From contig NC_087106.1 in the NCBI RefSeq assembly GCF_963855985.1, forward strand, positions 3,889,001 through 3,953,000: a stretch of 64,000 nt of DNA. The letters are read 5' to 3'. The stretch's first letter is position 1, and each line of letters starts with the position of its first letter. Below the pieces are notes generated by a model. The model did no database searches and was not told the origin of the DNA. It saw only the letters and a list, made by a program, of their open reading frames with translations. Made by a program: the position numbers and the translations under genes. The DNA is from Ostrinia nubilalis (taxonomy: Eukaryota > Arthropoda > Insecta > Lepidoptera > Crambidae). Positions 1-12,372 of the stretch are shown here, in pieces.

Positions 1-802
1 AGGGAATGTTTTTTGTTTTCGCGCCCACTAAATTACATTCTAAGGTGAGTTTCGATTGTTTTCATATCTTTGTTTGTTGCTATAGGTAATAGCCGTTATA
101 TTTATCGGATAGTAGGTCTTGTATCAATTGTCTTTAATCCGAATTTTGACTTATTTGTTTTACATCTTGGTTTTTTTGATCAAATATTTACAAAATGGCG
201 TAGAAGTACACAGTGACTCAATTTTAATACTTTTGTAGTTTATAGGAATTCAATATTTTTCTAACTTTAAATCGAATTTTGTTTTTTTATTTACAGAAAA
301 CCGATAGAAAAATAGGGAAGAAATAAATAACGAAGAGATTGAGATGACTTAAGATCTTATAGGTAGCAATAAAAGTACTAAGAGTCGTGTTGAATTGTTG
401 ATTATAATAAGAATAGCTTGTGCAGTTTTGTTATTATTTGTAATAAAAAACTACGCGGAATGGGCATTTTCTTTTCATATAAATACTGCCGTACCACGTT
501 AATACTGTGTACCACGGTAGTGAGTCAGTGTGTACACCTAGTAGTCCACAGTGGCTCAATTATCATTTTTTTGTTTTAGGTTCCTACTTTGACATAAGTA
601 GTAAATAATGTAGAATCATGAGTGCTCAGTTACAGTTCAATAGTGTATCTAAAATGTGAGCAAATTTTAGGCCAATATTAAAGCGATATCTATTTTTATT
701 AAGCTTCGAAAAAAAAGTGAGTCACTGTTGCCTCCCTGACCCTACCTACATACAATCGTCTTACACTCTTTAGAAGAGCACACTGACACAAATAAATAAT
801 AA

Positions 803-1267
803 AAAATACTGTCTAAGGTCTGTAGCTAAAGGTCTAAGCTGTAAGATAGAAGAATCTTCTAGCCAAAATGATGGCAGATGCAGGCCAGCAGATGTCAACG
901 GATTTAAAACTGGAGTTCATATGACTCCTTGTAGACTTGAGTCTCTAGAGCGTCCCTTCCTCCACCATGCGTAAGAATGTTTCAAAAATACTGTCTAAGG
1001 TCTGTAGCTAAAGGTCTACGCTGCAAGATGGAAGAATCTTCTAACCAAAAAGATGGAAGATGCAGCAGATGTCAACGGATTTAAAACTTGGAGTTCATGT
1101 GACTCCTTCTAGACTTGAGTCTCTAGAGCGTCCCTTCCTCCACCATGCGTAAAAGTTTTCCAAAAATACTGTCTGAGGTCTGTAATATAAGTCTAAACTG
1201 CAAGATAGAAGAATCTTTTAGCCAAAAACATGGCAGATGCAGCATATATTAACGGATTTAAGACTGG
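803..1267. repeat. Tandem repeat, about 180-bp unit, 2.6 copies
   Basis: Units begin AATACTGTCTAAGGTCTGTA near 806, 988 and 1166 (periods 182 and 178 bp). Copies 1 and 2 are nearly identical to their ends (…CCTCCACCATGCGTAA). Copy 3 is more diverged and stops near 1267. No coding potential seen. Confidence 0.9.
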
Positions 1268-1310
1268 ACTGGCACCACCTTGCAATGTCATCCTCTCATT
1301 GTTATCTGTA

Positions 1311-1490
1311 ACTAGCTGACCCGGCGAACTTCGTACCGCCTTAGCGTAGAGATTTTCTATATATTTTTTTCCGTAAAAACCTTGTACAGAGTATTAGAAA
1401 ACTACAAAAAAAAAAACAGCCAAATCGGTCAAGCCGTTTTCATGTTATGTCGTGACAACGGAAAACGGGTTTCATTTTATATATATAGAT
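1311..1490 (+). repeat. Interspersed repeat A, copy 1
   Basis: The segment starts ACTAGCTGACCCGGCGAACT and ends ATATATATAGAT. It is about 97% identical by eye to 41640-41820 in the same orientation. This is a common arthropod/lepidopteran interspersed sequence; I cannot assign its class. Confidence 0.85.
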
Positions 1491-3740
1491 GTAAATTATT
1501 TTTAAAATGTATTTAAAAAATAAAATGTTCGTTTTATTATTTCAATAATCTGACCTCTCAACTCAACTACACTACACAAACACCTTTGTTCGCAACTGTA
1601 CTGACGAAACCTCGATATTATACCGTTCATTTAAGATGGCAAGCCTTATGTATGGAACGGTCGCTTTTTTGTAACCTTTATAATTTGTTCGGCTTATAGA
1701 AGAATTCCTGATATTTTTTTGCAGTTCGATAACTTTCTTATAAGTCGTAATATAAAGCTGAAATTAACAGGATAGCTTATTCAAGGAACATTTTAATTTG
1801 TCCATTGTATGCCATGTTCCATTTGTTATAAGGGAACAGTTCCATTTGTTATTCGGCCACGAAAGTAAGACTTAAAATAAATTAGATTTCTTGAAATCTC
1901 TCTTTTGCGCAAAGCCACATCATTTATATTTACTGTGGTTATAAAGGTGTACCAAGGGTACATGCTACACCTTTTTATTCGATTGTAAGAGTACTGGTTT
2001 ACTCACAAATCCGTTTTATCTGATTTTCGATATCTTTTAATTACACTGGTGTTTATCATTCAAATCAATGACTAATGTTTGAACTAATTTGGACATAATA
2101 ATCAAGGTCTATCATTGGTATTTTTTTCAAACTTCTGCGTTGAGCCATTTACGAGATCTGGGACATCACAAAACATTTCCCTAGCAAAATTCTAAATAAC
2201 TTGAGAACCGGAACACGAACAAATTTTGCTATTCGTGGCCAAATTACTACGCAACAAGAGCTATCTATCCATGTATTTGGTTCCGGGATAGAGACTTTAA
2301 AAAAAAATTGCCAGGGTAATGTTTGAAACGTTACCCCAGCAAAATCTGTTTTTTCCTAATAACTTTAAAACTATAATTTGAACGAATTTTGCTATTAGTG
2401 GACAAATTTCTGCTCGCGATGGACTAATTATCTGCTATACTCTCGACTCTCTAAAGCACAATATTTATAAAAATTTTGCTGCGGTAATGCACTCCAGGTA
2501 ACCGTGTGTGATGCTTATTGCTCATAGTGATTTTCGATACAGAGCCCCGTACATACGTTATACATAAATTATGGAAAGAAAACACCCAGACCAATACAAA
2601 CAAATATGTATGCAATTTTACTATGATATTTTTATTTATTAATAAACAAAAAGACTGAACAAAATTGATGCGTGTACTGATTAATGTAATTAACCACATG
2701 CAAAGCTTTGTGAATTGCAACAACTATAATTTATCATCCAACCTCTAAATAATCGCTACTACGAGTAACTGATCATAAAATGTTTTTCCAATCGCTCAAG
2801 CTCCCGAGGATTTACCGATAGGTCGGGTGACGTAATCTTGAAATTCTTTTAGCCGGCGCGGAACTTCCGGAAGGTCGGGTGACGCCACGCCTCTTTGAAC
2901 CGTGTTTACTTTGGCAGTTATATTCTATATTTATTCGATTCTAAAATATATTCCCAAAAATTTTGAAAGTTGTTTTAATTTGTATCACTTGGATATGATT
3001 TGTATTAGAAAGTGCTGTGAGTGTGACGCTTGAACGGAAGGAAGTCAACCTAACCTAACCAACTGCGTATTTCTAAACTGCGTATTTCTATACTGTGTAG
3101 CCGCGAGAGCTCTTTGGCGCGCTGTCTTCGGCGAAGAATTGCGCGCGCAGATTTTGACAGCGCGAAATACCTACTTTAGCAGAAATACCAAGCCTTAAAT
3201 AGTTATACAAACGAAATAAAATAATGTGTTTTATTAGCGTAATTTTATATCATCTATTTAGTGCCACATTTGCTACAGCCCTAAGCTGATGGAAATTTTG
3301 TCCTCGTAATAAAGTTCCCAAAAAACGTATTTACATAAATTATATACTGACTTGGCACGAAGAATATGTACGAATACCTAGTTTAGATAACTTCTTCATC
3401 CTTTGCCATCTCATTTTTAAAGATGAACGAATTTTAGTAGTAAACTGAATATCGATTTAGTGACAAAATCCTTGTTAGTATACACAGCCAGCAGACAATA
3501 TACTATTTTAGTCTATATGCCAAAAATTACTTTAATTCTTAAACTTTTTTTATAGTTCAGTCTCCACTTCTCCAGTCAGACATCAGAAGCGTCTCTGACA
3601 CCATAAAATGTGGAAATTGGAATATTTTCTCACAAAACTACTACATTAGTTATCAAGCGCATCTACGGCGTTTTGAAGCCAAGCATTGCCTCTATTATTA
3701 TGCGTAATTTATTACCTATCTACACTCGGCATCAAATAAA

Positions 3741-4244
3741 CCCACCAAAAACATTCTGTAAAAAACTAGCCAAGTCTCGATGGAGCTGCTTGTTTATCTC
3801 TAAAAAGTAATGAAATCTAGACAAAGTCGTGCCAAGTCTATGGTTCTTTACTGCGATTTCTTTTTTATTATAGTTAATGTTGTGTGACTTGGCCGTTGAA
3901 GGGTACAAAACCAGGTGCTCCATGACACCATTGCACCAATCTGTTGCCAGAACCACTACCCATTGACGATGGAAAATTGCCACTTGGAAAACGTTGATTT
4001 AATAACCAGTGAATTGTAGGCTTAATAAAGCTGCGTATTTCAATAATACTTATGCATAATTATTGATTATCTTAATAAAGATTGTTCAACGGCCAAGTCA
4101 CACAACATTAACTATAATAAAAAAGAAATCGCAGTAAAGAACCATAGACTTGGCACGACTTTGTCTAGATTTCATTACTTTTTAGAGATAAACAAGCAGC
4201 TCCATCGAGACTTGGCTAGTTTTTTACAGAATGTTTTTGGTGGG
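3741..4244. mobile_element. Foldback element with perfect 160-bp inverted repeats
   Basis: Bases 3741-3900 are the exact reverse complement of 4085-4244 (160 of 160 by direct comparison), around a 184-bp AT-rich spacer. The outer ends read CCCACCAAAAACATTC / GAATGTTTTTGGTGGG. No target duplication is evident in the flanks (…AAATAAA / ATTTCAC…). It is a MITE or foldback transposon of unknown superfamily; perfect arms imply recent insertion or gene conversion. Confidence 0.9.
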
Positions 4245-5765
4245 ATTTCACTTCTTTTTGTAGAATGTGGCATAATTATTTAACGTCGTCGTCCTTTAAT
4301 ATTATCGTCATTTTTTTTACGATATTAAACACATCTTTAAAAAGGACAACGAATCAGAATTGATTAATAATAACTAGAGGGGAAAAAAAATCTGGACACC
4401 GCGGTGCAGAAAATCGACGCTCAAAGTGCTAGCGCCATCTAGCGGTGAGCGGTACAGGCGAACACCACGGCGCCGGTGTGGCGCTAGTAGTATTGATTAT
4501 TATGAATGTGGTGTTACTCCAGATCTTCGATTTTCCTAGTTTTTATAGTTTTCCCTTTATGTGGCCATTAAACCCTAACTCTGTACCAAATTTCAGCTCT
4601 CTGAGTTAATGGGAAGTACTAGTTCTATTTTGATGATCATCAGTGAGTGAGTGTCATAAATGCGAAACTTTGCTTTCGCTTAACTTCGGAACTAATTGAC
4701 CTACAGACTTGAAATTTTGGATTTTAAGTGTGTGATTATAGCTTACTAGATGACGAAAATTTCTGCGTTCTGGTCTTATCTAAAGGTTCTCAAATAGAGG
4801 CCTGAAAATGCGGCGAAATGGTTCCAGTAAAGGATGGTACGGCAGTGTTTGCTTCGCGCTCGACTTGGCGGGGGCACTGCCGTGCCCCCAGATAGCACTT
4901 CCCGCGACAAGCACTTATCAAACGTATGCATCCCCACTTCCCACCAACGTTGGTACCATTTGAAAGCCTAGTTCTAAACTTCATTTCATTAAAGGAAAGG
5001 TTACCCCAAAAATGTGTCTTTACAAGGATCCAGAGTCACTTCTTCAAAAAATAGGTAGTTACGCTATAGCCATTTTTTATGACTATAAAACTGTTAAGTT
5101 GGGATTAATCGCTATCCATCTGTTAAAGAGGACACGTCAGTTCTTTATTTGGTTTTATAACCATAAAAATTGGTCTAATTGATCCCAGAGGTGAGCCCAA
5201 AGTGAGGTCTATTTTCAAGTCACATTTATGGTATATGTTAATCATTTATTTAGAAATAAAATGTATTTTCCTTTAAGGATATTTATTGGGCTTTCAAATA
5301 ACACCAATATTGTTGGGGTACCATGATTGTGTCAGAAGAAAATCTTTAAAGTTCGCGTCGCGGAAGGTGCGGTTTATTTGATGTTGAGTGTAATGCTGAA
5401 TAAAATTTATGATCGGTTAACGTGAAAATCTATTGTACGTGTCACGCGCAGCCGAGGCGTGTGCCTTATCTGTCCGTCACTTTCGAAGAGATCGCGATAG
5501 GGATAATCTGTCAATTTCTGTCATGTATACCTATTGTCTACTTTGTTATTTTCGGTCAAATTGAACCCTTGCGTAGATGGATTATTAAGGAAGGGAAGGC
5601 GGAAAATGATGGCATTGATAACACCTGACTTCTTCCTTGAGGATCTCTTCAAGTAAATATTGTATCTTTTTAGTTATTCTGGTAACTCCACCAACCATTT
5701 AAGTTTGTTCATTGTACGAGAATGAAGCTTCTATCCTACTTTTAATTTTTTTGAGTTCGAACCGC

Positions 5766-5844
5766 TTTCAAACTAGTCGCGTCATGTGTGGTCTCTCAAC
5801 GGACGCTATGGCAGAAACTTAGATGCAACTCAAAAGTAACTAGA
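5766..5844 (-). repeat. Fragment of the TAA-flanked MITE found at 9512-9707
   Basis: The segment runs TTTCAAACTAGTCGCGTCAT through CAACTCAAAAGTAACTAG and is the reverse complement of the left-centre part of the 9512-9707 element. The termini are missing, so it is a decayed copy. It lies 82 bp from the Syndapin exon 3 donor. Confidence 0.8.
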
Positions 5845-5925
5845 AGGCCTTAGGCCCACAATGAAACCCAAAAGTGGCGAAACTGCATCTCCATTATATC
5901 TGTCAAATCTGTCACTGCCACTGAC

Positions 5926-6114
5926 CTGGTCTGGACTTAACGAGCTGTCACCGCTGGCATTCCTCTCCTGGTTCTGCGCGGTTCTCTCCTGCTTGCAGGC
6001 GGTGTGGTACTCCAGCCTGGTGCGTTCCACCTTCTGCAGGAACTTCGCCCACGGTTTTTGCGCCTTTTTGAACGCTTCGTCCATTTCTTTGCGCTCTTTT
6101 AGCTGGATCATTGA
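5926..6114 (-). CDS. Synd: Syndapin (PACSIN) third coding exon, F-BAR helix 2/3
   Basis: This 189-nt exon (63 codons, phase 0 at both ends) encodes residues 123-185. It starts SMIQLKERKEMDEAFKKAQK, continues with PWAKFLQKVERTRLEYHTAC and ends NASGDSSLSPDQ. The block AFKKAQKPWAK is a hallmark of the PACSIN F-BAR, and the SPDQ ending matches the family. The first residues (SMIQ) sit where PACSIN carries its hydrophobic wedge loop. The acceptor is TTGTCCACAG|TC (AG 6116-6115) and the donor GACCAG|GTCAGT (GT 5925-5924). The next exon, expected to begin roughly VKKxQxxV, was not found between 1 and 5900, so the C-terminal F-BAR, linker and SH3 domain lie outside the window. On the + strand the same bases hold an open frame that is only a shadow. 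Confidence 0.96.
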
Positions 6115-9066
6115 CTGTGGACAAGGTATACAATTAGTACTTAGTTCAAAACAAGACTACGTTATTGAGAGTACGTAGATTAGCTGAAAATCATCGCAGC
6201 CTGAGTATTTTTCAGGCAGCATTAGCTGAGCCACCTCCAATTGCTTCCTTATAATATTATGTCAATCAATCAACATTATTGTAACTAGAATAAGTATTTT
6301 GAAGAAGCAATAAAGGACTTTATTATTATTATTTTTATGAGTTTTATTAAGTTTTATTATTATTGTTGTTCTGTTTTATTAAACCTCGAAGAAAGATAAT
6401 TTCTCCGGTGTTGACGGCTGACTCACGGGCCTAGGCCAAGTGAGCTGCGTTTGCTGGATTGGAGTTTTGGGTGTTGTCGTCCTATTATTATTAAAAAAAG
6501 TTTCCTGTAGGATAGTTTTAGATTGGCATTAAGATTCACTGGAAATGGATTAATATCGTTGCGCCTTGCTTATGAAGGTTATACATTATACAAGCAGTTG
6601 GTATAATAGTTTATTATAATGTATGAGGTTCTTCAGGAGTATATGATAAAGATTAGATGTGCACACCAAACACTAAATTAAAATTTTATTGCATCTATGA
6701 TACTTAACATTTTGAATACATTAATGTAATAATGCATAGGTACTTCACATTTTTTGAATGCATCGTAACCTACAAAGTAATCTTGCCAACCAAGATTATT
6801 ATTTCATATGTGACAGGATATAGGTAATATCTTATCGCGAATAAAATGCAAAGATATGTGGTGATGTCATGGAAAGTGATACATATTTTGCCATACAGAA
6901 ATCGCTTAATAAGCAATAACTTATCAAATACATCCATATTACGTTGACAATGTTTCTAAACTGCTCCTTAGATAACCCTATCTTAATAGTTCTAATAATA
7001 AACGAATTATAAATGCGAAAGTCTAGAAATATATCTGTGAGAATTTGAATTTTAAGAAATAGCTAGTAGAAGTATAGTTTTATAAACAACATTCTCTAAC
7101 ATGAACCTTTATAGTTAAGATCATAATAGAAAATTGAATCACGGACACGGAAATCCCAATTCTATTAACCATAAAGCTATCGTGTCATTGCTTGTGTGCT
7201 CTATTCACTGAATCATTCTACATGCACATAATAATATTGCTTTTAACATACTATCACGACATAGGTAAATGTCTCATATCAAGAGAGCTGCTGGTGAATT
7301 TTGGACCCTATTTTCAGGGTCTTATGGGATATCTAGGGTGCTTTGTATGGTCAGCAAACAAATCATCGCGCCCCAGGATGCGCGGGCACGGGCAGTATCG
7401 TTTTACATACATAATACAAAAGACACTTAACTATATGTAGTCAAGAAATGGGTTATGGTTTGGCGAAGTGGCTGAACAAAACTTTCTGAAGCCAGATGGG
7501 GCCAGAGTTTTATGAGAAATTAGTGAGAACAGTAAAAATAATTCACAAAACTTTTAAAAGCTTCGTCAAGAAAAATAACCAAAACATAGCTAAATTTTTT
7601 TGGTGGGCCTCGCTCAAATAGTTCTAAGGATCTCTCCATTTCTGATTTTGATCACATAGGAAAACTTTAAGCATAGCTGTTCTGTAGATTAAAGCTCGTA
7701 TTATATTGTTTTTGGCAGTTAAAAAAAATACAGTATTAAAATAATAAAACAGCAAAAATGCATACAATCAGACAGTGCAACGCGCGCAAAAGGGAACGTG
7801 CGTTTGCGCATAATTTAACGCGCACGGCGAGCGTGACTGCGTCTGGTGAATCAGCAAATTGTTCCTACGTCATACAGAAGCCAAGAAGTCACGAGAAGTA
7901 AAAAGAGGGTTGAATGGACTTGTTATTGAACGAGAATCACCAAACATATTTTTCATCTGTCTCATTTTTAACCAATTTCATAGGAGGAGGTTCTACGTTC
8001 ATTCTGAAGATTTAACAATGCTCTTTAGTGCGTATAGGACAGGCTTATGTTCTGCAATCTGATATGACAATGATGATGATTATTGCGTGTTCCTTCCTTT
8101 CACCGAGAAGTTAGTATGAACTGTGTCAACTTTGATACTTTAAAACAAAAAACTGTTTTAAAGATCTGGTGTTCTTATTGCTCAACAGTTAACTAGCGAG
8201 CAAATCGTTTTTAAATTGTTCCAACGTTTAGTTATTAAATCGAGTGACCATTAACACATTTAAAGTGCGATGTATCATGTTCTAGTTCTTACGATCATTA
8301 GCCAATTATGTAAGTGAAATAGAGTTCAGTGATTTTACAAAAAAAAGCAAGTCGCGATTCCTAGGAAATATTTTTAAGACTGTGCAAAGAGAGTGTGTAA
8401 ATATGTAGACCGCACGGTTCTATCTCTCCTAAAAACGAAACAAAGTGTAGCACAAAATAATACACTGAGTTATCATATACATGGAAAATAAGCACTGCAA
8501 AACAAATTTTAGTGCTCCTAGAAACCATATAACCCACAAATATTTTACAGGATTTTGTAAACTTTTAAATTTTCAATCACTGCAAGCTATAAGGAACCAA
8601 AAATTAAACATAACTCATCATCTCTCACTATAAACCATGATGGAGGTCAAATAAACAATTATAATATCTAAATACAAGTACTTGATACAGCAAAAATAAG
8701 AAATAACACCATAGCAGTTGCTTCCGACACTTTTTTCGAGTGTCTGGCGCGGTGCCAGCTATTTTCGGTGAAACGGTCAAAATAACACCGCCTGACCTTT
8801 CAGAAATCAGCTTCACACTCCGTAAGGCTTTAGTTTGCTGAAAATTATCAAATAGGTGATAACAATTAACATGAACAATTGAACAGTGATGATCAATTTC
8901 CTTCCTAATTATGATGAGGTCTCTTGCTAGCAAGTAAAACAATAAGCTGAAAAGTCAAAATGTAGGCAGTTGTATGCCAATCTCTTGTGGACAAACTAGG
9001 GAATAGAAAAAAGACTAAAGTAGAAGACTTGAGTTGTCGCTATTTTTGAATCGAATACTTATTACT

Positions 9067-9200
9067 TTTTTTTATTTATTTAGGACAACCAACAAGACAG
9101 ACACAAGTACAAGCAAAGGGGTTTACATACATAGTTTTTCTTAGGACTAGGTGCTATCTTAATTACAGGCTGCCACGGCAAGCATATTACATACATATAG
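9067..9200 (-). repeat. Interspersed repeat D, copy 1 (probable LINE/SINE 3' end)
   Basis: It begins TTTATTTATTTAGGACAACC and shares this start and the later block 'aggtgct.tcttaattaca' with 42944-43045. The A/T-run end suggests a retroposed 3' tail read in reverse. Confidence 0.6.
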
Positions 9201-9511
9201 GTACGTAACATATTACTGCATTGAGCTGAGCTTGTATTGATTAGATAACATCGAACATAAAATAAAATAAATACACGATAATTTGTTTAAAGCTAATACT
9301 ACATTTGACAGCTATCTTATATTTATATTATTATCATCAACTAAATCAATAGTTATATTATTATCAACTAAAAACCACTAAACCCTTATTCAGACAGTCC
9401 TAGTCAAACCGAATATAAATTTACCAAGCACTTTAGTCCACATCTTCAATTCTCGTAGCAAACTCGAGAGTACTTTGTAAAACGCAATTTAACATAGATG
9501 CTAAACACTAA

Positions 9512-9707
9512 GGCCCAGAACAGACGGTGAAACGCAACTGCAACTGCTAGTTAATTTTGAGTTGCATCTAAGTTTCTGCCATAGCGTCCGTTGAGAGACC
9601 ACACATGACGCGACCAGTTTGAAACTTTCAGTTTCAGTTTCATTCATAAGAATCATCAGAAAGTTGCAGTTTCGTTGCAGTTGCGTTTCACCGTCTGTTC
9701 TGGGCCT
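9512..9707. mobile_element. MITE, PIF/Harbinger-like, 33-bp terminal inverted repeats, TAA duplication
   Basis: The 196-bp element starts GGCCCAGAACAGACGGTGAA and ends with its exact reverse complement; the perfect terminal match is 33 bp. It is flanked on both sides by TAA (9509-9511 and 9708-9710). Three-base TWA duplications are typical of PIF/Harbinger elements. There is no transposase, so it is non-autonomous. Confidence 0.9.
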
Positions 9708-10554
9708 AACACATTAATATACACATAGACTTGTATGTAGGTATGTAACATACGTTTAGTAGCAGATTAGCGGTGTTTGAATAGAGATTAATGGGTATGC
9801 TAGGTGATGCTAATGCTTCCGCGTGCCGAATGATACGGGCATTTTGCGAGATACATCACAAGGTTATAAACAAGGAAGATGATAAGTATGAAATTAGTCA
9901 AGAATTGTCAAAGATGAGACAGTTGATCTCCTTGGTTAAAGGTTTTGAGTTCGATTTCCAGATGAAAGCGAAAGAGACTGTCCGAAAAGGAAAATTCGTA
10001 ACGCGACGTCAATTTTTGGATAATACGTTTACTTTTTTTTCATAATCTCCTATATTTTACAAGCTTGGCATTATGTAATAATTTTAAAGGTTTCCTATCT
10101 CAAAAGAAAAAAACGGAACCCTTATTTCATTGTTGAATGAAAAAATATGGAAAGAATGTACAATGATGACAACTAAATCTACCATAACGTTTATGGGTTA
10201 AAATCGATGTCAGGGTCAATCCAAGTATGCATAAGGCTCACAGAATTAGAATTTTTTTGAAGTGGATTTATCTCAAGGACCAAGACGCGTTGATCCAAAT
10301 ACCCAGTCCCTTATCAGATGCTGATAAGAGCGTAAAGAAGCGCTTATCAGCTGTCACATGGTGTATAACGACGTTAACATTGTCGTTATTCAACTACTCT
10401 TATGTAAAATGTTGATTTGAATTACATTTTAAACAAAAGTATTTAAAGTGGTAATTAACGTTAAAAATAAACTCTAATCGTTGATTGAGAATAAACATTT
10501 AAGAGAAGCAGACCAATAGAATCACTAGATTCTCCATCCATGCCGACGTAAGTA

Positions 10555-10566
10555 TAGAGAGAGAAA

Positions 10567-10598
<32 letters not shown>
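10555..10598. repeat. (GA)n microsatellite
   Basis: An imperfect GA dinucleotide run broken by GAAAAG and GAAAG. No other feature is associated with it. Confidence 0.95.
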
Positions 10599-10808
10599 TA
10601 ACCCAAATGCTTCCAAAACCCAAGATAAATAGAGAGTATAAGACATGAAAGAAAATGCCAATACAAACGTAGTCGTTTACTCGGACGAAATAATGCCTTT
10701 TATAAGTCTTAGAAAACGATTATGATATAATACGATAATAATAATAAGAGTCAGATGATATCCTTGTACCTATACAGGGTGAATATCGTCTTACTCTTCT
10801 TATAATTT

Positions 10809-11010
10809 ACTAGCTTTTGCCCGCGGTTTCACCCGCGTGAAATTTAGTTTGTCACAGATCGTCATAAATTATAGCCTATATGTTATTCTGGATTATAAAC
10901 AATAATACTGTAAAGTTTCATCAAAATCCGTTCAGTAGTTTTTGCGTGAAAGAGTAACAAACATCCAGACATCCATACAAACTTTCGCATTTATAATATT
11001 ATAGTAGGAT
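10809..11010 (+). repeat. Interspersed repeat B, full copy
   Basis: It starts ACTAGCTTTTGCCCGCGG and ends TTTCGCATTTATAATATTATAG...GGAT. Relatives lie at 13506-13624 and 41574-41947, with a more diverged cousin at 16262-16614. It contains the phrase AAAATCCGTTCAGTAGTTTT common to lepidopteran repeats. Class not determined. Confidence 0.85.
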
Positions 11011-11197
11011 ATCTTATTATTATTATTATAGTAGAGCCCAAGCTCTACGGTCCCAATAACAAGCCCGCAATGAAATTCCCCGGCCAAAACGGGCCGGCCT
11101 ATAACCGTTTTCGTGAACTTGGGTTATCGCGAAATTCGTGAATATTGGCCTCGCTCCAAGCCGTGACAGAGGGCATCAGCGTTATGATAAGCTACGT

Positions 11198-11830
11198 CAT
11201 GGGTCCCCAAAGTGTGCGCCGTAGAAAGTTAACTATAATGTAAAAGTATTGAATGAGCAATTTATTGTTGTGCGTAGTAGGTAGTCTGTCTGTGTGTCCA
11301 CGGAAGACCAGCGGCATTCCTGAGATGCTACGACACATGCTTGCATGAATATATGTACTAATGAACAGAGATACAAAACGCCTCAAAAGATGGCACATCC
11401 TCCACCTTCGGCCTGATTATCACTTACCATCAGGTGAGATACAGGCCAAGAGCTTCCACGTTGTGAATAAAAAAAAATAAGTTTTCAATGACGAAGAACT
11501 TTTCAATGGAATACCAGTGAAATAATCCGCTCCCAGAACCCATTTCATTAAAAGGCTATGGATGGCTGATCGTAGATTCTCTTACTAAGAGGAAGAAAAA
11601 AAAGTGTACGTCTAATTTTATTTTTCTAAATTGTGATACTCAATAAACAATGTTTTCTTTCTTTCTTCTAAGTCAATCTTTTCCGTCGCGTTGGCGCTTG
11701 AAAACCGTTGATACCCTACCCCTCCCACATCTTTACCCGCCCGTCTTTTGACTGTATATTTTTCAAAGGCCGTGACAAAATACTAAAGTATGTAAGTGCG
11801 CCGCAAGATGAAAAAGATTGGGAACCCCTG
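11198..11830. mobile_element. Non-autonomous hAT-like element with 8-bp target duplication
   Basis: The ends read CATGGGTCCCCAAAGTG… and …GGGAACCCCTG. The right end, reversed, is CAGGGGTTCCCAATC, a classical hAT-type terminus. Both sides carry AGCTACGT (11190-11197 and 11831-11838), the 8-bp duplication expected of hAT transposition. The 633-bp body has no transposase and contains a SINE tail at 11400-11480. Confidence 0.87.
11400..11480 (+). repeat. SINE 3' tail fragment inside the hAT element
   Basis: The segment 'cttcggcctgattatcactt' through 'gtgaataaaaaaaaataag' matches, reversed, the 3' part of the SINE at 47922-48250. It ends in an A-rich tail. It is 5'-truncated, as is common for retroposed copies. 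Confidence 0.8.
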
Positions 11831-12256
11831 AGCTACGTCATTTGAGAGAACTATTTTTGGCTTATAACTTAGTTTGCTTAGGCCCTTATGAAAGGATAGA
11901 AACTTGATTCAAACAAGCACAGATTGGGTGGCTTCAATGTTCAGAACTTAAGGGCAATTACAAGAACTTTAGAGCTATCACAGGATGTAATGTTGTTATG
12001 GAATGTAGTTTCATGTCTCGTTTTATATTGAAAGCAGTGATGAGATATAGCAATTTTTGATTAGAAAGAAATCCTTCAGAGAATCCCTGAATAAACAAAA
12101 TTAAATATCCATCGCTCGCTACTGACATGTTCCCGATGGGAAACGGAACATGATAGTCTGGATTTGACGAATCTTTAGTCATATTAGGATTTAGGATTAG
12201 TCTCAATATTGAAATATCACAACAAACAGGCGATTAAAAGATATTTAAAAGGGTTA

Positions 12257-12372
12257 TGCCCGTTTTCACCATAGATCCCTAATTTTTAAGTGACCCATAT
12301 GAAAACAAAATGCCTGTTATGTGTTACCATAGGGGTCACTTAAAAATTAGGGATTGATGGTGAAAACGGGCA
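12257..12372. mobile_element. MITE, PIF/Harbinger-like, TTA duplication (family TGCCCG)
   Basis: The 116-bp element has termini TGCCCGTTTTCACCAT / ATGGTGAAAACGGGCA, and the inverted arms extend with few mismatches to AATTTTTAAGTGACCC. TTA flanks both sides (12254-12256, 12373-12375). A second copy lies at 55847-55953. Confidence 0.9.

Larger units (their letters stand above)
1..5925 (-). other. Syndapin intron 3 (partial)
   Basis: Everything below the donor at 5925 belongs to an intron that runs off the window. It is AT-rich and holds the tandem repeat at 803-1267, the repeat A copy at 1311-1490 and the perfect inverted repeat at 3741-4244. A GC-richer stretch at about 4380-4990 has typical repeat phrasing (a 'caaatttcag' block and an AGCGCCATCT site). 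There is also a fragment of the 9512-9707 MITE at 5766-5844. Two short copies of AGGTCGGGTGACG lie near 2820 and 2874. I see no further exon in it. Confidence 0.8.

Noticed and set aside
5861..6178. 105-codon plus-strand frame
   Set aside because: It is the antisense shadow of Syndapin exon 3.
9791..10045. 84-codon plus-strand frame (MGMLGDANASACRMIRAF…)
   Set aside because: Composition is plausible, but there is no recognised domain or promoter, and it lies in the Syndapin intron next to a MITE; unsupported.
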